Source of the DNA: RFSX01 sp965248155
GTDB lineage: Bacteria > Bacteroidota > Bacteroidia > Chitinophagales > Saprospiraceae
Length of the DNA stretch: 64,000 bases
NCBI GenBank assembly: GCA_965248155.1
Contig: CBDFIO010000002.1
Span: forward strand, 496,001 to 560,000
Direction: 5' to 3'
A model generated the notes under the pieces. The model was not told the origin of the DNA. It saw only the letters and a list, made by a program, of their open reading frames with translations, and made no database searches. A program made the translations under genes and the position numbers. The first letter of the stretch is position 1, and each line of letters starts with the position of its first letter. Below are positions 10,368 through 16,928 of the stretch, piece by piece.

Positions 10368-10395
10368 CAAATATAGTTAAGAAAAGGGGATTCAA
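10368..10395 (-). promoter_or_regulatory. Putative Bacteroidota promoter of the giant type A cargo gene
   Basis: On the minus strand TTG (10395-10393), a 17-base spacer and TATATTTG (10375-10368) fit the TTG / TAnnTTTG pattern. The shared element AGGACGAAATC starts three bases downstream (10365-10355). The implied leader is about 200 bases long. Confidence 0.5.
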
Positions 10396-10657
10396 GAAAT
10401 AAAAATTCGATTTTTACACAGCTTGAAAGTGACAATAGTGTTAAAGTGCCTATTTATGGGCTAAAACGTTGATAATCTGTAAGTTCTAATCCAAAAAATA
10501 TCCTAAAAAGGTAGAAAACAAGCATAAAAAACTCTAATAAATCAAGCTAAAAAACATATATAAATAAGTTGAAATTTGACGGTAAAAAACCACGAAATTG
10601 TGTCAAATTCGGTGTTTAAATTCTATTTTTATCTTCCTTTTAAAGCAAGTTCACGAA
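10396..10657. other. Intergenic region upstream of mnmE
   Basis: AT-rich and without a convincing gene. An upstream in-frame ATG at 10598 would add 20 residues to MnmE that the family lacks. The 13-mer CGAAATTGTGTCA at 10593-10605 recurs at 12246-12258, on the other side of mnmE. Confidence 0.4.
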
Positions 10658-12067
10658 ATGCAAGCAATAGACTTAAAAGACACAATTATAGCCCTTTCTA
10701 CGCCTCCGGGTCAGGGCGCTATTGGTGTTATCAGATTAAGCGGAAAGAATTGTATTCAGATCGTGGACGCTCATTTTTACGGTCAAAATTTGACGGAAAC
10801 TGCAGGAAATACTGTACACTATGGGAAAATAAAGGATGATAAGGGGAATATTATTGATGAATGTTTGGCCACAATATTCAAAGCACCCCGCAGTTATACC
10901 CGTGAAGATATAGTAGAATTGTCGTGCCATGGATCACCATATATTCTTGATCAAGTCATAAAACTATTTCTTGGTAAAGGTGTGAGAATGGCTAAAGCCG
11001 GTGAATTCACACTTCGCGCCTTCCTCAATGGTCAATTTGATCTTTCCCAAGCTGAAGCTATTGCTGATCTAATCGCCTCTGATAATAAAGCGAGTCATGA
11101 CCTGGCAATAAAACAAATGCGAGGTGGGTTTTCAGTAGAAATTCAATCCTTAAGGCAAGAATTGATTGATTTTGCAGCGCTGATAGAGCTTGAACTTGAT
11201 TTTGGTGAAGAAGATGTTGAGTTCGCCGACCGTGAAAAATTGGTGTCTCTTATCCACGAAATTCAATCTGTAATAACAAAACTGATAGATTCATTTCAGC
11301 TTGGAAATGTCATCAAACATGGAGTTGCAACGGTTATTGCCGGAAGACCTAATGCAGGCAAATCAACATTGCTTAATGCACTACTCAATGAAAATCGAGC
11401 CATTGTCTCCGAAGAGGCCGGAACAACCAGAGATACAGTAGAGGAGATAATCAATATTCAAGGGATTCATTTCAGATTAATTGATACTGCAGGTATCAGA
11501 AAAGCACAAAATGAAATAGAAAAAATCGGTGTTGAAAAAACGATTGAGAAAATTGCTCAATCTACCTTAGTAATTTATGTTTTTGATGTCACTGAATCAA
11601 AGCCAGTGGATCTATGGGAAGATGTAGCTCGATTTCTTGAAGGCAGCAAAGTCTTGACTGAAGGTAGTCAAGTAATATACATCGCTAACAAAATGGATTT
11701 GAATCCATATACAAAGCTGGAGGACTACCACAAAGGTGCGTTGATAAATGCCTCAAATCTATTGAGTTGCTCTGCCAAGAACAACATGAATATCGAAGCT
11801 TTAAAACATCTATTGTTTGATACTATAATGGAAAGACCTGATGCCATGGATCAAACGATTATAAGCAATAACAGACACTACGAAGCTTTACAAAATTCAC
11901 TTGAATCATTGCATTCTGTACTTAAAGGATTGAGCACGGGAATTACCGCCGATTTTATTGCGATGGATATAAGACAGGCTTTGCACCATCTCGGTGAGAT
12001 TACAGGAGAAATACATACTGATGAGTTATTGGAATCTATTTTTTCAAGATTTTGTATTGGAAAGTAA
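10658..12067 (+). CDS. mnmE: tRNA uridine-5-carboxymethylaminomethyl modification GTPase MnmE
   Basis: 469 residues. With MnmG this GTPase installs the (carboxymethyl)aminomethyl group on U34 of certain tRNAs. Visible features are the N-terminal tetrahydrofolate-binding domain (DTIIALSTPPGQGAIGVIRL), an inserted G domain with G1 GRPNAGKST at about residues 228-236, GTTRDT, DTAGIR and NKMD, and the conserved C-terminal FCIGK whose Cys is needed for modification. The start at 10658 (MQAIDLKDT) matches the family; the upstream in-frame ATG does not. It stands alone. Its 3' end abuts an integrase island, and the 3' end of this gene is a known integration site elsewhere (SGI1-type islands). Confidence 0.97.
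   Translation: MQAIDLKDTIIALSTPPGQGAIGVIRLSGKNCIQIVDAHFYGQNLTETAGNTVHYGKIKDDKGNIIDECLATIFKAPRSYTREDIVELSCHGSPYILDQVIKLFLGKGVRMAKAGEFTLRAFLNGQFDLSQAEAIADLIASDNKASHDLAIKQMRGGFSVEIQSLRQELIDFAALIELELDFGEEDVEFADREKLVSLIHEIQSVITKLIDSFQLGNVIKHGVATVIAGRPNAGKSTLLNALLNENRAIVSEEAGTTRDTVEEIINIQGIHFRLIDTAGIRKAQNEIEKIGVEKTIEKIAQSTLVIYVFDVTESKPVDLWEDVARFLEGSKVLTEGSQVIYIANKMDLNPYTKLEDYHKGALINASNLLSCSAKNNMNIEALKHLLFDTIMERPDAMDQTIISNNRHYEALQNSLESLHSVLKGLSTGITADFIAMDIRQALHHLGEITGEIHTDELLESIFSRFCIGK
12050..12067 (+). other. Candidate integration site (attL-like) in the mnmE 3' end
   Basis: The last 18 bases of mnmE are TTTTGTATTGGAAAGTAA. The end of mnmE/trmE is the chromosomal site of SGI1-type islands, and a tyrosine integrase gene lies 0.6 kb downstream. 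I did not find a second copy at the far side of the island. Part of the conservation simply reflects the FCIGK codons. Confidence 0.4.
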
Positions 12068-12127
12068 CCATTACAAACTATTTACACAACACATATTAAA
12101 CAATACAATAATATGGTATTATTTATA

Positions 12128-12228
12128 GTACCTAAAACTCAATGACAATACTTGTTTTCTTTGTTTTGACATTGATATACTTTGTAATTGTTTGTACCTT
12201 TACTGTACCTTGTATCTTGAGGTACAAA
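12128..12228 (+). repeat. GTACCT direct and inverted repeats upstream of HTH/integrase genes
   Basis: GTACCT occurs at 12128-12133, 12194-12199 and 12205-12210. TTTGTACCT (12191-12199) and AGGTACAAA (12220-12228) form a perfect 9-base inverted repeat, and TGTACCT (12204-12210) pairs with AGGTACA across nine bases. The position, between the possible att site and the excisionase-like gene, suits recombinase or excisionase arm sites or an autoregulatory operator. There is no T tract, so a terminator is less likely. Confidence 0.55.
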
Positions 12229-12292
12229 ATTATTAGTATCACAGGCGAAATTGTGTCACTTAAATAAACTTAAATTATCTAATAATTAATAA

Positions 12293-12646
12293 ATGAGTTC
12301 AAACTTTCAAGTTGAACGGATTTGCGAGTACTGCAAAACAGAGTTTATAGCCAAAACTTCAGTAACTAGGTATTGTTCTCATAAATGCAATCGAAGAGCT
12401 TACAAGGAAAACATCAGGTTAAAGAAAATTAATACATCCAATCAAAGCATTTTCAGAATCAAATCGAATCCATTCGAAATATTAAATGCAAAAGAATTTC
12501 TTACAGTTAAGGATGTTGCGAAATTGTTGAATTGCTCAGTAAGAACTATTTATAGACTCATAGACCAAGATACTATTAAGGCTACAAGGTTGACTGAAAG
12601 AAAGACGTTGATTAAGAAATCTGATATTAATAAACTTTTTGATTAA
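12293..12646 (+). CDS. Excisionase/MerR-like HTH protein with N-terminal Cys cluster
   Basis: 117 residues. An N-terminal treble-clef-like Cys cluster (CEYC.., then YCSHKC) at about residues 11-33 is followed by a helix-turn-helix of the excisionase family (LTVKDVAKLLNCSVRTIYRL, about residues 69-88) and a typical KATRLTERKTLIKKSDI wing. Such genes commonly sit directly before tyrosine integrases in Bacteroidota mobile elements and act as recombination directionality factors or regulators; that role is inferred from the HTH type and position. The integrase start (12654) follows the stop by seven bases. Confidence 0.8.
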   Translation: MSSNFQVERICEYCKTEFIAKTSVTRYCSHKCNRRAYKENIRLKKINTSNQSIFRIKSNPFEILNAKEFLTVKDVAKLLNCSVRTIYRLIDQDTIKATRLTERKTLIKKSDINKLFD

Positions 12647-12653
12647 AAAATCT

Positions 12654-13625
12654 ATGGCGATTAAAGTATCACTCAGGCAAAAGCCAATAAGTAAAGGTCG
12701 AAAAAGCCTATATCTTGACTTTTACCCTCCAATCCTTCACCATAAGACTGGACTCCCCACTCGAAGGGAGTTTTTAGGTCTCTACATTTTTGATAGGGCA
12801 ACTACTTCTATTGATAAAGAACATAATAAGCAAACACTAAATATTGAAAAGAGCATTCGACAGAAAAGAGAAAACGAATTGAATAAACCTGAAATCTATA
12901 GTCAATATGAAAAGGAACAACTAAGATTAAAAGAGTTGGGGGAGCAAGACTTTGTTGAATATTACCAGGAATTGGCAAACTTGAGAAAGGGCTCAAACCA
13001 AGATAATTGGTTATCATCTTTAAAGTATCTTAAAAAATATACAGCTGGAAAACTCCCATTTTCAAAATTAAATGTACAGTTCTTAGAAAACTTTAAAGTT
13101 TACCTCCTAACTACTAAGAGCAATCGGAGAAGCAAATCCAAGCTATCCCAAAATTCCGCTTCAGCATATTTTAATAAAGTGAAAGCAGTTCTAAAACAGG
13201 CTTTTAAAGATGGGATTCTCCAAATTGATCTAAATAACAAGGTGAGCTCCATCAAACCAGTTGAGACCAGAAGAGAGTTTCTTACAATTGAAGAGTTAAA
13301 CAGTCTGGTTAAAACACCCTGTAATAATGAACTATTAAAAAGAGCTGCAATTTTTTCGGCACTAACAGGAATGGCATTTAAGGAAATTCAAAATATGGAA
13401 TGGAAGGATATTTCATTTGAAAAGCAACTTGGCTATACGGTTTTAACCAAAAGACAAAAAACCGGACGGGACAATTATTTACCTATTTCTGAGCAGGCTT
13501 ACAAATTATTGAATGAGCGTAAAGAGCCAGATGAGAAAGTATTTCAAGGTCTTAAATATTCAGCATATCATAACAAACATTTGTTCCAATGGAATGTAAA
13601 TCGTCAAATAAAAGTGGACCATTAA
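12654..13625 (+). CDS. Tyrosine recombinase (integrase), 3' truncated by IS3 element
   Basis: The start at ATG 12654 (MAIKVSLRQKPISKGRKSLY) is preferred to an upstream TTG. The family layout is an N-terminal arm-type domain, a SAM-like core-binding domain (FVEYYQEL.., FLENFKVYL, about residues 95-185) and the start of the catalytic domain (LTGMAFKEIQNMEW at about 234; beta-hairpin LTKRQKTGRDNYLPI). The coding sequence then runs into the IS3 left end: the last residues VDH and the stop come from the insertion sequence. The HxLR, GH and catalytic Tyr region is missing and is not found on the far side of the IS, so the protein should be inactive. The Arg usually seen after TG(L/M) is Ala here, as I recall from many Bacteroidota integrases. 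Confidence 0.85.
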   Translation: MAIKVSLRQKPISKGRKSLYLDFYPPILHHKTGLPTRREFLGLYIFDRATTSIDKEHNKQTLNIEKSIRQKRENELNKPEIYSQYEKEQLRLKELGEQDFVEYYQELANLRKGSNQDNWLSSLKYLKKYTAGKLPFSKLNVQFLENFKVYLLTTKSNRRSKSKLSQNSASAYFNKVKAVLKQAFKDGILQIDLNNKVSSIKPVETRREFLTIEELNSLVKTPCNNELLKRAAIFSALTGMAFKEIQNMEWKDISFEKQLGYTVLTKRQKTGRDNYLPISEQAYKLLNERKEPDEKVFQGLKYSAYHNKHLFQWNVNRQIKVDH

Positions 13626-13646
13626 GTGAATAAAATTAAGTTATAC
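13611..13646 (+). repeat. IS3 left terminal inverted repeat
   Basis: It starts AAAGTGGACC and continues ATTAAGTGAATAAAATTAAG, then TTATAC. It matches the right end (15008-15042) except for one extra base and two substitutions. Confidence 0.85.
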
Positions 13647-13669
13647 ATAACTATTAAATTCACTTTATT

Positions 13670-14020
13670 ATGAACAAGAAAAACAAATCAGCAGAATCTT
13701 ATGTCCGAGATGTAAAAAGAAGGACAAGACGTAAATTTTCTACAGAAGAAAAGATTAGAATTGTCATTGAAGGATTAAGAGGAGAACAAAGTGTTGCTTC
13801 TCTTTGTAGAAGAGAAGAGATTTCACAACCACTATATTATAAGTGGAGTAAAGATTTCATGGAAGCAGGGAAGAAACGTTTAAAGGGAGACACAGAACGT
13901 GAAGCCAATACTTCAGAAGTTCAACATCTAAAGACAGAAAATCAAGACCTTAAAGAGGTAGTAGCAGAACTTACTCTAAAAAATCGTGTGCTTAAAAAAA
14001 GCTTGAATGGAGTAAAATAA
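13670..14020 (+). CDS. IS3-family transposase OrfA
   Basis: 116 residues. An N-terminal basic stretch precedes an HTH of the Tnp_1 type (FSTEEKIRIVIEGLRGEQSV, then LCRREEISQPLYYKWSKDF). A C-terminal leucine zipper-like helix follows (heptads from about residue 84: VQHLKTENQDLKEVVAELTL). It binds the IS ends and dimerises. A run of seven A at 13994-14000 near its end, with the OrfB frame in -1, would allow production of the OrfAB fusion transposase. Confidence 0.9.
   Translation: MNKKNKSAESYVRDVKRRTRRKFSTEEKIRIVIEGLRGEQSVASLCRREEISQPLYYKWSKDFMEAGKKRLKGDTEREANTSEVQHLKTENQDLKEVVAELTLKNRVLKKSLNGVK
13994..14001 (+). other. Candidate -1 frameshift site of the IS3 element
   Basis: AAAAAAAG spans the third-last part of orfA. 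The OrfB frame (-1) is open from 13996, just after a stop at 13993-13995, and continues through the orfB ATG at 14035. A one-base backward slip here would fuse the two proteins, as in other IS3 elements. Confidence 0.5.
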
Positions 14021-14034
14021 AATTCAAGAAGTAT

Positions 14035-15018
14035 ATGCGATTTACAGCAAAAGAAAAGATGGAACTGATTAGGCTGGTTGAGCAATCCGAATGGAGTGTT
14101 AGAAGAACTCTCAAGGAAATTGGTATTCACAAATCAACCTTTTACAACTGGTATAAGAAATATCGGGAAAATGGAATTGTAGGATTAGAGGAAAAGAAAA
14201 GTACAAGGAAGCATTACTGGAACAAGATTCCTGATCGGATCAGGTCTGATATATTGAATCTGGCACTGGAAGTTTCAGAGCTTTCTTGTAGAGAATTGGC
14301 TTGCAGGTATACTGATGAGAATCAATACTTTATAAGCGAAAGCAGTGTTTACAGAATATTGAAATCTGCTGGACTGATAAACCCTCCTCATTATGATCTG
14401 ATATCTGCCGCAGATGAATTTAAAGACAAAACAACAACTGTCAATCAAATGTGGCAAACTGATTTTACTTATTTCAAAATCATTGGCTGGGGATGGTATT
14501 ACCTATCGACTATATTAGATGATTATTCTAGGTACATTATAAGTTGGGAGTTGTGCTCAACGATGAAAACCCTTGATGTAAAAAATACTTTGAATCAGGC
14601 ATTAAACCATCCAAATGTAAATTTGAATAAACCGCCTAAGTTATTATCTGATAATGGATCTTGTTATTTAAGTCAAGAGTTGAGCTCTTATTTGGATGAT
14701 TACAAAATTAAACATGTGAGAGGAAGACCTGGTCATCCTCAAACGCAAGGCAAGATTGAAAGGTATCACAGAACAATGAAAAATGTAATTAAACTGGATC
14801 ATTATTACAGCCCAGGTGAATTGAGTTTTCGTCTTTCACAATTTGTAAAATATTATAACCATCACAGATATCATGAATCTTTACAAAACTTGATACCAGC
14901 AGATGTTTATTATGGATTAAAAGAAGAAAAACTGAAGAGAAGAAAATTATGTAAACACAAAACATTTAAAAAACGCAGACAAAAATATTTCAATTTAACT
15001 TTTAAAAGTGTAACTTAA
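14035..15018 (+). CDS. IS3-family transposase OrfB (DDE integrase core)
   Basis: 327 residues. The N-terminus carries a second HTH (RRTLKEIGIHKSTFYNWYKK) and an HTH_21-like region. The catalytic DDE residues are visible in QTDFTYF, LSDNGSCY and QGKIERYHR, in the expected order and spacing. It catalyses strand transfer of the element, probably as an OrfAB fusion. The frame is intact, so the element may still be active. Confidence 0.93.
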   Translation: MRFTAKEKMELIRLVEQSEWSVRRTLKEIGIHKSTFYNWYKKYRENGIVGLEEKKSTRKHYWNKIPDRIRSDILNLALEVSELSCRELACRYTDENQYFISESSVYRILKSAGLINPPHYDLISAADEFKDKTTTVNQMWQTDFTYFKIIGWGWYYLSTILDDYSRYIISWELCSTMKTLDVKNTLNQALNHPNVNLNKPPKLLSDNGSCYLSQELSSYLDDYKIKHVRGRPGHPQTQGKIERYHRTMKNVIKLDHYYSPGELSFRLSQFVKYYNHHRYHESLQNLIPADVYYGLKEEKLKRRKLCKHKTFKKRRQKYFNLTFKSVT

Positions 15019-15042
15019 TTTTATTCACTTATTGTCCACTTT
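15008..15042 (-). repeat. IS3 right terminal inverted repeat
   Basis: Read on the minus strand it starts AAAGTGGACAATAAGTGAAT and continues AAAATTAAGTTACAC, matching the left end with one gap and two mismatches. Confidence 0.85.
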
Positions 15043-16042
15043 GGTTTGAAGACCTACAAGAAGAAAATAAAAAAGTTCTGTTTTCTATTAGGTGGTTTAG
15101 GATTTCGCTTTCCTGGCCCGGATGATTCTGTGCCAGGCTGTTTACATCTTCTCCCTCTGGTGTCTCTACCTTGCTGATCCTGATGCCTGGCTTCATCGCT
15201 GCGAGTAATGATCCATAGGTCTCAATGGCTTTCGCTCCGGATTCGTCGCCATCAAAAAATAAGATCACTTCTTGTAAGTCATTCAAGCTCCTGATCGCTT
15301 CGGTATGTTCTTCATTCCAACCGTTTGTACCGTATAGACTTAACACCTGATATTCTGTATGTGTGATGATCGTGGCGGCATCGATGATGGCTTCTGTGAT
15401 AATGATCGTTTTGGTTTCTGCAGATGGATAGTATGGATAAAGCCCTTTCCTGTTTTTCAGATAATAATGATTGCTTCCTCTTTTATCTGCTACCGACCTT
15501 CCATAGAGTGAGGCGATATTTCCGTCTCGGTCTTTCAATGGGAACGTAATACAGTTCTGCAACTGCTTATATCCGCTCTGATAACTATTAAATCCGATCT
15601 CCGTTTTCATCGGATCAAGGTTTCTATCTTTTAAGTATTGCAGTGCTTTTTTCGTGCGGTGTAGGCTCTTTCTTTGTTGCTTAAATAGTTCGGTCAATGA
15701 TTGCTCCTGTGGTTCATTCATTTGCTTTGAGTTTGGTTTATAGTTGAGTATAGTTCCTTCGGCTCCGCTCAGGATAAACTTTGCTTTTAGGATAGCTTCA
15801 TGTTTGGTGCAATTGTCTTTGTGCATGATGAAGTCGATCTGATCGATGGCTTTTCCATGTAGATTGCAATTGGATGAGAAGCAGTAAACCGTATTCGTTT
15901 CTGGATAGATTTGCATCGATGGAGTCTTGTCATCGTGGAAAGGACAGCGGATTCTTTTGTTGCGGTCGGGAGTGAGGGAGTAAGTAGAGAGGATTTTAAG
16001 GATTGAGAAGCTCTTTTTTATGTCTGTGATCTCCATTTGCAA
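15029..16042 (-). CDS. CHC2 zinc-finger/Toprim primase-like protein, C-terminus altered by IS3
   Basis: 337 residues. An N-terminal CHC2-type zinc finger (RCPFHDDKTPSMQIY, then YCFSSNCNLHGKAID) precedes a Toprim domain with the Glu motif (IIITEAIIDAATII) and the DGD motif (ILFFDGDESGAKAIE). Such stand-alone primases are typical of integrative and conjugative elements of Bacteroidota, where they are thought to prime replication of the element. The last residues (SGQ) and the stop are encoded by the IS3 right end, so the original C-terminus is lost; how much is missing cannot be told. The region looks richer in G+C than its surroundings, which fits transfer. It is divergent from the XRE gene. 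Confidence 0.8.
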   Translation of the reverse strand: MQMEITDIKKSFSILKILSTYSLTPDRNKRIRCPFHDDKTPSMQIYPETNTVYCFSSNCNLHGKAIDQIDFIMHKDNCTKHEAILKAKFILSGAEGTILNYKPNSKQMNEPQEQSLTELFKQQRKSLHRTKKALQYLKDRNLDPMKTEIGFNSYQSGYKQLQNCITFPLKDRDGNIASLYGRSVADKRGSNHYYLKNRKGLYPYYPSAETKTIIITEAIIDAATIITHTEYQVLSLYGTNGWNEEHTEAIRSLNDLQEVILFFDGDESGAKAIETYGSLLAAMKPGIRISKVETPEGEDVNSLAQNHPGQESEILNHLIENRTFLFSSCRSSNQSGQ

Positions 16043-16079
16043 CTTTTTTTTTAAAAATATTTTTGTTGCAGTTTGGTCA

Positions 16080-16109
16080 CAAATGTAATCATTTGGAGAT
16101 TAATTCAAA
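16080..16109 (-). promoter_or_regulatory. Promoter for the primase gene
   Basis: On the minus strand TTTG (16109-16106), an 18-base spacer and TACATTTG (16087-16080) fit the Bacteroidota TTTG / TAnnTTTG consensus. The start codon is at 16042, which implies a leader of about 30 bases. Confidence 0.6.
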
Positions 16110-16120
16110 ATACTATTGGA

Positions 16121-16152
16121 TTTGTTTTTACTCAAACTATGCCATATTTTTG
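16121..16152 (+). promoter_or_regulatory. Promoter for the XRE regulator
   Basis: TTTG (16121-16124), a 20-base spacer and TATTTTTG (16145-16152) fit the same consensus, 36 bases before the ATG. The -33 boxes of the two divergent promoters are only 11 bases apart, so one operator could control both. Confidence 0.65.
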
Positions 16153-16188
16153 CTTTTATTGTTACAAATCGGTTAAATACGGTACTTT

Positions 16189-16536
16189 ATGAGCACAAAG
16201 TTTAGCGATAGGCTTAAGATTGTAAGAGAAGAACGAGGCATGAAACGTGAGGTGTTAGCCAAAATGATTGGTACTTCTGCTGCCATCATTGGACGTTACG
16301 AACGTGGAGAAAGAACTCCTTCGATCGACATTGCTAAGAACATCGCAGATGCTCTTGAAGTAAGTCTCGATTATTTAGTAGGTGATACGCAAGTCCTTCT
16401 CAAAGACAAGAAGATGCTCTATAGATTGGAAGTACTACAAAAAGTAAATCCCGTCCATAAGGACAGGATTCTTTATATGTTTGATCTAATGCTTAAAGAT
16501 GCTCAGACTAATTCACTGCAAGAAAAATTGGCTTAA
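16189..16536 (+). CDS. XRE-family HTH transcriptional regulator
   Basis: 115 residues. The phage-repressor-like HTH occupies residues 5-62 (LKIVREERGMKREVLAKMIG, then IGRYERGERTPSIDIAKNIA, and the family end ALEVSLDYLVGD). A short charged C-terminal tail may serve for dimerisation. Facing promoters between it and the primase suggest that it represses itself and the element's replication gene. Its stop overlaps by four bases the stop of the convergent candidate immunity gene. Confidence 0.88.
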   Translation: MSTKFSDRLKIVREERGMKREVLAKMIGTSAAIIGRYERGERTPSIDIAKNIADALEVSLDYLVGDTQVLLKDKKMLYRLEVLQKVNPVHKDRILYMFDLMLKDAQTNSLQEKLA

Positions 16537-16928
16537 CACATATCATCGTTCATCTCTAATAAGCGATCTAATTCTCTGGATTCTTTGGACAATTGCTCCA
16601 TAAGTAATACCACTCTTTGATACCATCTTTCGGTTCCAAAAAATACTGACTCAAATTGTCTAAAAAAACTACTTAATTTTCTCGCACTATAGTCGACTCT
16701 TTTTTTATACTCCCAATCACTTTTTCCGAGCAAAGAATTCTTGAAATGATTGGAATAATTCAAAATAATTCCATTATAGTAATTCACTTCATTCAGCTTA
16801 AGACTTAAATTGTTCGGATTACCATTTTCTAATTCGTACCTTATTGCTTGTCCAATAAATTCTAATTCCGAAAAAATAGTACTTATCTTTTCCAAGATTA
16901 AGTGATAGTACTCCTCCTTTCTTATCAT
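16533..16928 (-). CDS. Candidate immunity protein of the adjacent toxin-like gene
   Basis: 131 residues, no signal peptide, predicted mostly alpha-helical and rich in charged residues (for example EKISTIFSELEFIGQAI and LLMEQLSKESRELDRLL). I do not recognise a family. Its ATG overlaps the stop of the upstream 815-codon toxin-like gene (ATGA), so the two are translationally coupled. The small size, cytoplasmic character and position directly after a polymorphic-toxin-like gene are the usual marks of an immunity gene; the role is inferred from these only. Confidence 0.6.
   Translation of the reverse strand: MIRKEEYYHLILEKISTIFSELEFIGQAIRYELENGNPNNLSLKLNEVNYYNGIILNYSNHFKNSLLGKSDWEYKKRVDYSARKLSSFFRQFESVFFGTERWYQRVVLLMEQLSKESRELDRLLEMNDDMC

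Larger units (their letters stand above)
13611..15042 (+). mobile_element. IS3-family insertion sequence, complete
   Basis: About 1.43 kb with near-perfect terminal inverted repeats of about 35 bases and two transposase frames. No 3-5 base direct duplication is visible outside the ends (left flank ..CAAATA, right flank GGTTTG..), and the flanking genes are different truncated genes. This suggests a deletion or recombination after insertion, not a simple insertion. Confidence 0.9.

Noticed and set aside
10576..10839. 87-codon plus-strand frame upstream of and across the mnmE start
   Set aside because: It overlaps mnmE in another frame and has no recognisable features; MnmE has strong family support.
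13350..13420. Missing catalytic Arg in the integrase as a special inactivation
   Set aside because: Ala after TG(L/M) is what I recall from many Bacteroidota integrases; truncation by IS3 is the real cause of inactivity.
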